In this document: positions 1 through 11,900 of the stretch, one piece after another
How positions within the stretch are numbered: position 1 is the stretch's first letter
Layout: each line of letters opens with the position of its first letter
Assembly (NCBI GenBank): GCA_025331565.1
Contig: JAFREQ010000011.1
Coordinates: 14,900,001 to 14,964,000, forward strand
Direction of reading: 5' to 3'
Length of the DNA: 64,000 bases
DNA from: Holacanthus passer
Taxonomy: Eukaryota > Chordata > Actinopteri > Pomacanthidae
Position numbers and translations under genes: made by a program
Notes under the pieces: model-generated
Seen by the model: the letters and a program-made list of their open reading frames with translations, nothing else
Told to the model about the DNA's origin: nothing
Databases searched by the model: none

Positions 1-234
1 TGTTATGCTGGGGGGGCGACTGTGGAAGAGGAGGAGGACAGCGACAGCCCGGACAAAGAAAAGAGCTTGTCTCATGTTGTCAGCTACCTCTGCTGCCTGT
101 CGGTGTGGGTTGTCGTCGCCCTCAACGTCAGGTGGCGATGGAAGCAGGAGGAAGTGTGGGCCGCTGCCTGTTTGCACACAACCAACTCCCTCATCAGATG
201 CTTGCCCAACCTGTTCAGCCCCATGTCCAGCACT
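1..234 (+). CDS. Possible partial exon of an unidentified plus-strand gene
   Basis: Frame 1 is open from the first base and passes into a strong donor-like GTGAGT at 235-240. The peptide has an acidic stretch (VEEEEDSDSPDKEK, about residues 8-21), then a hydrophobic segment (VVSYLCCLSVWVVVALNV, about residues 28-45) that could be a membrane helix or a buried HEAT-type helix, then WRWKQEEVW and a Cys/Leu-rich tail ending in MSST. The same frame stays open to 882, but past the donor the composition is less protein-like. I do not recognise the family, and the upstream part lies outside the window. It could be a chance open frame in GC-rich DNA. Confidence 0.3.
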
Positions 235-1421
235 GTGAGTCCCTGCTGGGTTATGGCCTTCCTCTCTCTCCTCCTGCTCCTCCTGACCACGAGCACGGGC
301 CTGCACAGACGACACCGGGCCCCTGCACAGATGGCAGGCGCACAAAGAGAGGAGCAGAGGGTTAACAGTGACAGTTGCTGGCAAGGCCTCGTTCCAGCGC
401 TGCCTCCACCCTCCAAGCGTGCGAATTCTGGGATGTGGGTTTCAGCGGCGGCACAGTGTGTTGACCCAGAGAAAACGGAGAGCAGCTGCACTGTTCACAG
501 AGCGTGCTCCTGCAATAGCGTGCAGATGTCGGCGCACCGTGGAGACTTTGTCCTCGTCTCCCCAGAGTGTTTGTCTGCAGGACAGGAGCACGAAAGGACA
601 AAGACAGGTTTACCTCTGACATTTATCACGGAGGACCACGTGGACTCACAATGCAGGAGCCAGTGTGGGTGGCGACAGTGGGGCTTTCCGCGCCCGGGGG
701 TGAACGTAATGATAGGGTTCGTGGGTGTGCTCTCCATCTTTGTGCTGCCTCTAAACCTCAGCGTGAACATTCTTCTGATCAGGACTATAGAGACTCTGCT
801 GGAGCTGTGTATTAAATCTTTACTTTCATCTACAGCAAACACAAGCAACACATCCGCCTCTCACAGCGAAACACTTGCATAAAACCAGAGCAGCGAGAGG
901 GCAAAAGCGGACGCTGATTGGAGGCTATTTGCAACAGGATCAGCAGATTAATATTGCATGTGTGCAGACAGCAGGTCTACCTGTCAACATTGGTTTGAAT
1001 AGAGTGTAAATAACCATTCTGAGCAGCTATTCACATGCGAGGGATAATATGTGCAAACCGCTGAAAGGTGCAGAGGAGGCAGGTTGAGGCGTGCTTGGTA
1101 GAAAGAACACTAAACCTGACTGAAACAGAGGGCCTGCCTTTATTGTTCAGAGCCTTAAGATCTGCAGCGATTTGTCAATACACAGTGGGTTACAGAATGA
1201 GCCTCTCCAGTTTAAATAAGACTTATCCAGGAGCAGGTCTTATTTAGTTTTTTGAAACAAGTAATATGAAGCGCGCTGGTGTTGCATCACATAAACCCCG
1301 CATAAAGCAATATATAAACACTGTGTGACTTGAGGTTGCGCCACAGATTTTGTTTGTCTTCTTTGTGGTTTTGTCTCTGTTCTTAAATCAGCTGGTGTCA
1401 AAAGGATTGTACTACTCCTCA

Positions 1422-2585
1422 GAGGTGAAAGGTAACTGAGTACATTTGCTTTAAGTATCGTATGTGCATAGAATTTTAAGATACTTGTACTTTGAGTATT
1501 TCAATTTTATGCTACTTGATGCTTCTACTCCACTAATGGTTCTGCTTTTACTCAATTACATGTATTTGACCATTTTAGTGTACTAGTTACTCTTAAGATT
1601 TTACATTAGAATACATGTAGTGTTCTTATAAAATACACACATTGTTAAATATTTGCTGGTTTCCAAACCTTCTGTGACAAAAAAGCAGTGCCCATTTCAG
1701 ATTCCTATTCATTGTTAACACCACCACCAAAGAGAGATTTCTCTTCTGAATTTTCAGATAGTTTTGTTTAAATACCTGTTCGAGGCCAAAACAGGTCAAA
1801 TTATCCAACATTATAGAAAAATAAGAGAAAAGTCCAAAAGCATTCTACAAATTTGTGAAGCAGAACATGACACCTCCAAAACTTTATCTAGATATGACCC
1901 AAACCCATATCTGCATACGGTAGATTGAGAATCACTGGACTAAAATGATAAAGTAGTTGAAATTAGCTGCACCTCGACCAGCTGGTTCATTAGTTTATCA
2001 GTATCAAAGATCTAACACTGTAACATATATTAGTCACAGCAGCAGCTTTTCTCTAGCTTACTTTTACTGTTGGTGCTTAAAGGTATGTTATGCAGGATTT
2101 TACCAAAAATCAATATATAGACTCACACAAAATGAATCGCTCTCAATCACTTATGACCCACTAGATATGTCTGATGGTCCATCTGCCTGTATTTTCTTAT
2201 TTTTCTGGTATTGTTTTGTGTTCAGGACGTTTCTGGGCACCAACTTTTGGGCTGTGGGTGTGTAGCCCCCAGTCATTAACAGTGCACAGGGTGCGAGGTC
2301 AGGACCAGGTTACATTGCTGGGTTTTTTTTATGCCTCAGTGTTTCCTCTGCTTCTCTGTCTCTCTCTCTCTCTGCTCTTTATACGTGTTGTGTGCAAAAA
2401 AATTGTAAAGCAACTAGTAACTAAAGCAGTCAGATAAATGCAGTGAAGTAAAAGTACAATATTTCATTCTGAGATCTTGTGGAAGCAGAAACTAGCATGA
2501 CAAGAAAAGTATCAAATAAAGTAAAAGTATCTCAAACCTGTACTTAAGTAGAGTACTTGAGTAAATGTACTTGGATTTCAGTCAC
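1422..2585. repeat. Inverted pair of 'GTACTTTTACT' teleost repeats around a nested insert
   Basis: The left arm (1422 to about 2065) carries blocks such as TACTTGTACTTTGAGTATTT and TTATGCTACTTGATGCTTCTA, plus the internal block AGCTGCACCTCGACCAGCTG near 1965. The right arm (about 2400-2585) holds the same family in reverse complement, ending in GTACTTGAGTAAATGTACTT. About 330 bp between them (2070-2400) is unrelated to either arm and ends in a CT-rich tract. A plus-strand copy of the same family lies at 46082-46436. I recognise the sequence from teleost genomes but not its formal class. Confidence 0.7.
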
Positions 2586-3914
2586 GTTAATCTGACAAGT
2601 ATGTAATGGTCATTTGTATAATTCTATGAAATCGTTGGGAGTTGTACAGTCTATGGGTGTTCCTCAGGGTTAAGGTTAGTGGAAAGCACCCTGCTCACCC
2701 CCAACCACCACCTGTGCAAGTGAATACATTTCTCAAAGCATTTATTTCTTTAAATCACAGAATCAGAGACAGCTCCATTGAAAGGATACAAATAAATGCA
2801 GCTTTTGTGTCACTGGAAAAACCGAACGCAGCAAAACACGACGACTGCCTTGCGCTCACATGCAGGGAGGACGGATACATCAAAGCTGAAGTGACAAGTG
2901 TTGTAGCTCATCCAATGGTGAGCAGGGACACTGATGTCAACACCAGAGGGCACTCCGGTACAACAGCAGCTCACAGCGACAGACAGCCAAGACCTTGAAG
3001 CTCCTAAAATGTTCGTCAGATGAGCTTTAGGCAGTAATAGGAGAAGGAGGAAGGGGATTCAGGAAACAAAAGAGGTCATTTTCAGGCTGTCTTACCTTTG
3101 ATGGAGCCAGAGGGCTGAGTGAGCGGCCTGCACACACCTTCTTTCAAAGCGCAGAGACCTGTGCCGACAAATATTCAAACCGCAGCCCAAGCTGACTTTG
3201 GCAAGACTGAACGAGAAGGCCACGTTCCTCTGTGTGTGCCGATGCTATTTTAGGACAGATGGAGATACTGTTAATGCCAAGGTTTATCCAGAGGCAAATT
3301 GTTGCTTAATAACTGTAAGATCACATGTTGAGCTGCTCTGCAAGTGTGTGTGAACAGACAAAAGGTTAACGATCGCAGGGGTTTTGTGTCTTTGAGGAGT
3401 TTTAATGGGGCATGATGACATTAAGAGGAAATGTGTTGCGGTAGTTGCTTTAAGTTTCCTCAGTCATGACGTTGTTACTATTCAGTGCAGGAACTGTTCT
3501 CTGTCAGGACGACATGAGAAATATCAAGAAGCTGTGTGGTGGTACAAGTGATTTCCTTCCTAATGGGGTTTCATTTTATTGCTTTAAAAGAACACACGCA
3601 AGTGATTTAACTGCTCCCAGTAAGATGAGTAATTTCCTGATTTACCTTCATGTGACTTCTTTCTTTTCCCACACTCAAAAATTTTGCACACTCCTACTGT
3701 AAGTTGCACAGAGCAGATTGATTTCAGGTCTCTAGTGCTCAAAACAAAAAAAGCAGAGGTTACAACAGACTGCGAATTCAAACATGTAGGTATCGTTTTA
3801 ATCATTCCAAAGTTTTGACATGTTTTTGGATGAATATAAAGTGATGGAAAGAACAAAAGTGTAATATGATAACACCACCATCATGAATACTATACATCCA
3901 CCAAGACACTAGAG

Positions 3915-4255
3915 ATTGTAGGGCTTCAATTAAGAGCGTAAATATATTTATTCTTAATCAAGCTGTTAATTATTTTTTAGCTAACTGAACTAAAATGTCA
4001 CAATGAAGTGAAAAATGTTTCCAGGGCTCAATGTGACATCTTCTTGTTTTGTCCAATAAACAGTTCAAAACCCAAATACATCTTATTGCGAATGAAAAAG
4101 AAAGAAAGAAGAAAAGCAGAAAATTGTCACATTTGACAACTTGGAACCGGAAATGTTTGATATCTTTTCTTGATTGCATGACCTGATTAATTCAGTTGAT
4201 TCATTGTCTGTCCCTCAACTAATCAATAAATCGACTCCTTATTTCAGCTCTAAAA
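3915..4255. repeat. Copy of the 'GATTAATC / GCAGCCC' teleost MITE-like repeat
   Basis: Left end GTAGGGCTTCAATTAA. Right end has CAACTAATCAATAAATCGACT followed by a CAGCTC block. These are degenerate terminal motifs of a short non-autonomous element found at several places in this window (17540, 24280, 28255, 39548, 56870). Confidence 0.5.
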
Positions 4256-5380
4256 TGGCTCAAATCCTGTTTGTCTTTATTGTTACTGTATAACCATTAA
4301 CCCCAAGCAATATTTAACATAATACGTAATCCTAAATCATGTATAATAAGAGACGATAGACCTGTTCATGCCACCGGCATTACAGCTGCAGCTCATGTTC
4401 TGTAACAGTAAATGATGGAAGAAGTGAGCCTTCATTTCTGCTTTTTCCATCACTTACAAGATTAAAAACCTTACACTGCCGCCTCAGGAGGGCCTCATCA
4501 GACTGGAATCAGATACGGGTCTCTCAAAGGAGAGCTCAGTGACTTTTTAATGGACACTTTCCCCTCGGGTAAAAATGTCGATTACAGGACGGACACCTTC
4601 TCCTCGGATATAAATGTCTCTATCACAGGAGTGAGAGGAGAAAAGTACCCTGAATCAAAGCTGAGGATATGGAGCCACTCGTCCTGAGGGGCTGCTGTGT
4701 GAAAACGCCTCTCTGCTTCAAACTGTGCAGTATGTTGTGGAACGGCTGTAATCATGATGCAACAAGACTCAATTGCTTTGGAGTGCGAAAGAATAAAAAC
4801 AGCAAGATACAAAGTTACACAAAACCCACGACTCTCTGGGTTTCTGACGCAGCGTATGACGCAGTTCTTGACTTTCTATCAAACTGTATGACAATTTATA
4901 CCCTTCTGTTTAACAAGCAGCCATTAAAGCGCGTCACAGATGGCAAATGAAGAGGTCCTATTGAAAGCTGCAGCTCACACGCAGGGAGGGAACACTGAAC
5001 CCATGCAGGCATCTTTTTTATTCATTATGTCACACACCAAGGCCTCAACCTATGCCAAAATAAGGAACAGCAATAAAAAGAGTGCACAACCTCCCACCTC
5101 CCTGCTGGATGGCTGAGCAGGGCTTGAACGTTTGGCACATCTCAACTAAAATGTCTGGCATGAAACTCCTTCTGAACTGGAGCAGGTATTGACAAGCAGA
5201 GGCAGAGCCTTTCTGCATTTCAAAGAGGATGCTTCTGCCTCCCAGTTATGTTTCAGTTTCAACTATGTTGATACTGCTGCTCTCAGTGTAATGTGACAGA
5301 TCATGTTCACTCTCTGACTAAAGACTAAAAGATTAAACCAGCATCAGTTTTTAAGCAAACTGACAAGTACGTCCTCTACA

Positions 5381-6110
5381 GCAGTGATTCTCAACCATTT
5401 CAGCCTGTGAGCCTTTGAAATGGAACAAGTTAAAGCGTGAATCCTTCTCAAAGGTTACATGTTGTTATGAGCACTTGAAGCAAGGAGTGATTTTTACCTT
5501 GTCAGATGGTTTTCAGCTCCACTAATAGAGTGGCTCTTTGGATGTCAGTCAGTCCACCACTTTGGCCCAGACTGAAATATCTTGACCACTCTTGGATGAA
5601 ATGCCTTGAAGGTTTGTAAACTTACGGTCCTCAAACGATGAATCCAAATAACTTTGGTGATTCCCTGACTTTTCATTTAGCGCTGGGAAAAAGTTTTAAT
5701 TTGTTTAATTACTTGGGTTTATGACTAAATACCTGCAAAACTGACAATGACATTCCCATCAACCTCAGCTATACTTGCTAATTAGTAAATGTTAGCACAC
5801 TAAAACAAGATGGTGAACTAAATTAACATGTTAAATATCAGCATGTTGACATAGTCATTGTGACCTTCTTAGCATGCTGACATCAGCATTTAGCTCAGCG
5901 TGCCTAAGTACTGCCTCACAGGGCTGCAAACATGGCTGTGGACTCTCTTTTTGAGGCCTGAGGAGGTAAAACCATGCAGAATGTCAAAAGATATTTCTGA
6001 AAACATTAACACATTTTATGTAGCAGACAAATGATTATTTCAACTTTCTTAAATTATTAATCAGCTTGTGACCCCTTGGAAATTTTGAACCTCCGGGTTG
6101 AAAACTAGGG
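5381..6110. repeat. Composite repeat with hAT-like termini
   Basis: The left end reads CAGTGATTCTCAACCATTTC. The right end, reverse complemented, reads CCCTAGTTTTCAACCCGGAG, so the two form degenerate terminal inverted repeats of the 'GTTCTCAACC' hAT type. Inside (about 5555-5955) is a second teleost repeat with AATGTTAGCACACTAAAAC, CATTTAGCTCAGCGTGCC and CCTCACAGGGCTGC. Its inverted counterpart is at 19014-19310. No transposase frame is present. Confidence 0.6.
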
Positions 6111-7244
6111 ATGCATCAATCTGATATGTTGGATCCCATCACCCATCACAGACCTTATTAAGTGGATCAGGCAGCGGCCATGACATGACCTCATCCACAT
6201 TAAATATAATACAGTTTAGTGTGTCTGCTATCAGTTACATTCCTTCAGTCATGGCTACTGCAGACTTTTTAGTACCACAACAATTTCTGGCTCATGTTAC
6301 CTAAAAACTGATTCCATTAAGTTTAACACAGAGGGGCGTGCAGATTTTATATTTGGGGAAAAAGAGAGCATTGGTTTTGGATTCATACCCTGTGTCAATT
6401 GGACTGTTCTACAGTCTCCGTGTTGACGCGCATCCAAACCGGGAAAAAGTTTAAGAGACTGGCTGATTTTAGCAGTAATTTATTGTACATTAAAACATTT
6501 CCCACAAACCTCCAGCAGCAAAAGCGCACTAGAGTGTGTTCACACAATGATGGGTGCACAGCTGCCATCATCAAAAGACACAATCATCATTATAATCATT
6601 AAAAGTGTCATAGTTATCATAATAATAATTTTAACCATTAGCGTCATCACCACCACCAGTAACCCAACACCACATCACAATAATCTCCTTCTTAATATTC
6701 AAACAGAAAGTCTTTAATGAAGCAGACCACACTGAGGTCTGCCACACAGCAAACTGGGGTCAAATGTAAGCGTTTGTTTTAACCTGCATGAAGCACCTGC
6801 TGGTTGCTCATAGTGTCAATTGGAGAAAAGTAAAATGACTAAATACTGTCCTGATTGTCTGAACTGTCTGGTAATTATCCTCTTCACACATCTCCATATA
6901 AATCCTGTTACACAAAGCAGGTTCACCAAGTTATCTGGATAAATTTGCTCTAAATCCCAGAAAACATACTGATGTAAAAATACCTCTTCCAGGTTTTATT
7001 CAGCAGCATTAGTCAGACAACATAGCCATTTCTTGAACTGGGCCCCTGCAGATCTACATTAAGTTAAAACAAAGACTAATAGTAACTTGCAGATTATCAC
7101 AATTTGACCCTCGTTTGTATCATACTGCAAATACCGGAATCACATCCTACAAAAACAAGGGCACTGCCCCGATTTTCTTTTAAACAGACGACACAGACAA
7201 CACAGAAATGCAAAGATGTACAGTGACATATGAAGGGTGAGGTG

Positions 7245-7272
7245 ATTTTTTTTTTTTTTTTTTTTTTTTTTT
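7245..7272. repeat. Poly-T tract
   Basis: An uninterrupted run of about 28 T, followed by a C and a shorter T run. Read on the minus strand it is poly-A within the putative trim62 3' flank. Confidence 0.9.
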
Positions 7273-7470
7273 CTTTTTTGCTGTTGTAGATTTACCAAAG
7301 AAAAATCTGTTAAATTCTACCTGATAGTATTTTGTAATAATCACTTTTGGCCACTGCATGGGTATGCTTTAACGGCCAGATGGGCTTATCAAGCAGTAGC
7401 CAACGCTGGATTTAAATTTATAGCTGAACCAGGCCGCACAAACATACCCGTGCACATGCCCACCCCCACC

Positions 7471-7474
<4 letters not shown>

Positions 7475-7514
<40 letters not shown>
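7475..7514. repeat. (CA)n microsatellite
   Basis: About 20 CA units preceded by a short CACCCC tract (from about 7458). A separate (ATCC)n tract lies at 7736-7756. Confidence 0.95.
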
Positions 7515-7515
<1 letters not shown>

Positions 7516-8957
7516 CTCTCAGTATGCTGGACTTGGCTGAGTGACCGGAGCCTCTTAGAGCCGATTCTGCAGGACTTGTGTACAACTACTGATAAACAAG
7601 AGCACTTGAGGCACATGGGGTGACGAAATAAACATGGGTGAGCCTCAGAGGAATTATCAGTGATTTTGTTATTATGTAACACAACAGCAGCCTTGGGAGT
7701 GCCAGTCGCACGGGATTTATATATTAGTGCTAAAGTCCATCCATCCATCCATCCATCATCCTCATTTTCCTTGCAAATTTCCCAAAACATACAGCTTGAC
7801 GTCATCTACATAAATGATAGGATTTTAAAATAATAATAGTTGGTCTCTGTAGTGTTTCTGAGCAAAAATTTATCTTTAACCTTTCAGGTTTTCACATCCG
7901 AGAAGTTATGTCTTCACTCAAGCAACATTAGTTAATAATCTTTTGATTTTAAAAGAATGACTAAAAACACAGAAGCGGACAAAAACCACACACATATAGT
8001 GTATGCTGAAGGCTAACATATTTTTAGCTTTAGGGAAAGAGTGAAAACTTAAACATGAGCCAGCATGATGAGAGACTTATTCCTTTTAACCCTTGATACT
8101 CTATATACAAACATGCAAGTTCTTACTCCACCAATAGCAGCATATTTCTGGACAACCTCCACCTCCAAACAGGCGTTCCTAAAGTGGGTAGGACTGGGCA
8201 GTGGATAGGAATGGTCAGCTTCTGAGCTACTTTTTGGTTCATTTGTTTTGTTTTGGGTGGCATGGATAATCGCTGGTGCACACAGAACAAGAGCTTTCCT
8301 TGCAGTGATAAAAGACTGAACGGACACACGCGTGGATGTGACCTGCAGGTGGAACCAAGATCATGATCTCAGACAGAAGTAAAACAGACTTGACAAGTTC
8401 AGGGTGAATTGCTGGTCAAACAAAAGCCAAAAAAGGAGCCGAGTGCTGTCAATCACGTTCACACACAAAGCTAAGCCAACTGTACAGCACAGAGAAGACA
8501 AGTGACCAGTCTTCAGTGTCCGCTTGCCTGGACAGAGAGGGGATGTCAAGTCTGACAAGCCTGGAGCTTGATGAGTAGAGCAGTGCCCCCTGGGAGTGTG
8601 CAAGGTGGGCCTGGGAAAATCACTTTTTTTTTTTCACTGCCACAGACCCCAGAGGAGCCCAGGGGTCCCTCTGTCTCCATTTAGTGTCATCTTTTCATGT
8701 AAAGATGTGAAATTCGGCTCAAGTGCAGGCCATTGTCGTATTGTCGCTTCAAGTCACAAAAAACAGCGCAGATCTTAAGAGCAACATCGAGCACAATTCT
8801 GAACTGAACAGAAAGAATTAAACATTTCAAACACCCTAGTAAACATTTTTTTTAAACTGATTTCTTAAACATCTTTTGAAACCTACATGAGTCCTGTGAA
8901 TTCACCTATGATGAATTCATCCGTCAGGACAATTGCGACCATAAATGTGTGCAGCTC

Positions 8958-11900
8958 TTAAAGGCGTACAGTGTTGATTCGCAGTGGCTGCACGTTCTTT
9001 CCGTTGGCGTGGCTCTGGCCCGGGCTGAAGTAGGGGAAGACCTTTGCGGGGAATTTCTCTCGGTAGGTGTAGAGCCAGGACATGTCGTCCGCATTGTAGA
9101 AGATGAGCAGGCCTTTGGGGTAGTCCAGGTACACCCCCACCTTCTCCAGCTTGCTCTTTACATTGAGGCGGGTCCAGGGCTCGGTGCAAGCGCTGTACTG
9201 GTTCCCGTCGTGCATAACGATGCAGTAAAAGCCACGGCTGGGCTGGATCTGGATGCTGCCCTTGCGGCTGACCGTCTCGTTTGCCACGCCAATCATCCAC
9301 TGGGTCTTCTCAGACACCATCACCTCCCAGTAATGGACGCCCGACATGAATCCCTCTGCGCCCAGAACAGACACTTCTACGTCAAATCGGCGCGGGGAGT
9401 CCTGCAGGGGCTGCGGATGGAGATTCCCATAGGCCACTATGGTACAGTCGTCTGAGAGGATCAGTCTTTGGTGGGCTGTGATGGGGTCGAGGGTCAACGC
9501 TGCGGGCACTGAGGAAAACAAGGAAAAAGGAGATGACGGAAGAGACAGTTTTAGCACAACGAGTCAGCATTTATTTCACTCTTCAATTTAACACTGCAGA
9601 GAAAAATACAGTCAGCCCAGATAAACAACCCAGTCATGGATATAAGTACAAAAAACAAAACAAACACATCAATACGTAATGACTCAGCTTGGCCAAACAG
9701 AAAAACGAGGACTGCAGTGTCATTCTCAGCACCTCATTTTTCTTTATCATTGCAGATGCTGTGTGAACAGTTTTATGCTGAGGCAGTCAGTAAACACATC
9801 CAGGCTCATGCACTTTACAGGAGAGGTGGGGTCAAGGTTATGAACTGATCTCTGAAATGCAGAGGTTCCATCACAGGCGGTGGATTACAAACAAAGCACA
9901 CTGTATACTGAAGAGTTTATGTTTGGACCAGGAGGTCACTGAAGCTAAAACATTCCAGGTTTTGATACATACGTCCCTGAGGTTTCTGCCTCCACATGAA
10001 AGAACAATCCAAATAAAAAGCATTTTTGATGTCCATCACTCGTCCAACTCAAGTCAAGTAAAAGTATTAATCAATAATCGCTCAATATTCAGATCACAAA
10101 TTTGCCGCAAGGGGCTGTACAATATGTACAGCATAGGACACTCAATCCTTAGATCCTTGATTTGGAAAAGGAAAAACTTGCCAAAAAGCCCCCAGAACAT
10201 AGAACTGATACACTTCCATTGCATCAATCCACACTGACTTCTGTGGGAAATAAAAAGAAGGAATAAAAATGATGCTGCTTTCTTTCTGTATTCTCCTCAT
10301 GGAGCCTACCTGTAAACTATTTTTGTCCAGTACATTTTTCTGTCAGTCAGCTGTCCTGTCCTCTCAGCTCCTCAGGAGCTGTGCAGCTGACAGGCCAAGT
10401 AGTGTCAGCAGCACTTATATGTCAAGTCTGGCTCTTAATGTGTAATCCCAGTAACACAGTGTAGGTGAATTAAATTTCATTTGTGGGGCATGAAGTATTG
10501 ATTTTTTTTTGGCATTTTTTCTTTATCTGATAGTTTTGACAATACAGACCGATGGGAAAGGTCGGGGGAGAGCAAGGGGGGCTGACATGCAACAATGGTT
10601 CCCAGCCAGAATTGAACTGGGGATTAGACCAGTGGACCACTAGGACACTAAAAAGATCAGCATCGTATCTTCCCTGAAAGAATGTCCAAGTTACTCTGGA
10701 CAATCAATTTCACAGTGGAAAGCTTTCACTGGAAAATTCTTTCTATCAAGGAAATATTTCCTGGGTATTGTCCAGAGTAAAGACAGTGTTAATGAAAAGG
10801 GATGTTGCTGAATTCCATACAAAATCTATTCACCTCCATTGTTTTGAGGAGGGTCCAAGAGGCGGAGTGCAATGTCAGACGCAGTGATCAAAGTCTATGA
10901 TAAAACATATGTTGTTTTTTTTTGTTTCATTCTCTTTCATTTTTGTTTCATTTTTTGTTTTGTTCATTGATCAGGAGGCAGAAATGTCACAGACAGATAT
11001 CACTAAACCTGGGCAAATAAAACCACCTCCTAAAGGCTCAGATCCCAATGCCAAAATACCACCAGAGGGTAAGTGAGAAAATACATATATTTTTTTGTAA
11101 TTTAGGTGAACTGACCCTTTAAGCCCAACAACCTGGTGGAGATATTATAGTGTATATATCACTACTGCCAGAGTTAGAGGAGGTGATCAAAGCCATGCCC
11201 TCTGGTAAAAGATGACTGATGGTTTGTTATTATACGGCGCACCCAACTCCTGCTCGACTCTTATTTCAGCAAAATGAAACATGGGAGTTGTGAAACAAGT
11301 GTGACTGCGAGTACACCAATATACATTTTTTATACTCTGTTTTTACCTCCATGCATAAAACACAGTCTTCAAAGTCAAGTTCTCTCCAGAGTCTGATGGG
11401 GTAGATCAATTTGAGCAATATCAGACCACGCGAAGAGCGCAAACAATACAGTGAAGCAGTAATTACAGCGATGGGAGGAGCGGCTCCAGCTCGCTCCACA
11501 GGCTCCAGGCCGGTAGGAGGCTGTTCCCCTGTGCTGTTATATGGTTTTAGGGAGGGAGAATCTACACCCATGTCTGCTTATTAGGGAACCATATCAGGCT
11601 GAACAATAAAGGCTTGTTCTCTTTGCTCTCTTTCACATAAAGCAGACTCAGAAAAAAGAGTGGGAAAGAGGCATTTTTCCAGATCCTCTGTATTTATATC
11701 AGCTGGGATAAATGGAGGTGAAATGTCTGGAGCCCGGCCAGCGGACAGGACAATGCCTCCTCTGGTCAATGACATCTCCAGTGTTTGTTACAATCAGGTC
11801 ATTAAAATTTCATAACCTGAGTGCCTCTTTGTGTCACAGAGAGAAACCAGCAAGCATACACACATCAGCGGAGAAACCATTTTCCTGCCGAACATGAGAA

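Larger units (their letters stand above)
235..8957. other. 3' flank of trim62; no recognisable gene
   Basis: No open frame here resembles a known protein. The stretch holds several interspersed repeats and simple-sequence tracts, listed separately. The part next to 8957 should be trim62 3' UTR. Minus-strand AATAAA hexamers lie at 6995-7000 and 6479-6484. Either could end a roughly 2-2.5 kb UTR, but none is confirmed. Between the repeats (about 235-1420, 2590-3910, 4260-5380, 6110-7240) I see only ordinary AT-rich DNA with short random frames. Confidence 0.5.

Noticed and set aside
84..491. 135-codon minus-strand frame
   Set aside because: No recognisable domain or splice context. The plus-strand frame with a GTGAGT donor is the better candidate.
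2642..2998. 118-codon plus-strand frame
   Set aside because: No recognisable motif, and it sits directly beside repeat DNA.
8949..9455. 168-codon plus-strand frame
   Set aside because: It lies antisense to the SPRY exon of trim62 and is a by-product of that exon's codon use.
10560..10650. Possible tRNA gene from a B-box-like word
   Set aside because: No A-box or cloverleaf, and the 3' sequence matches a tRNA-derived SINE.
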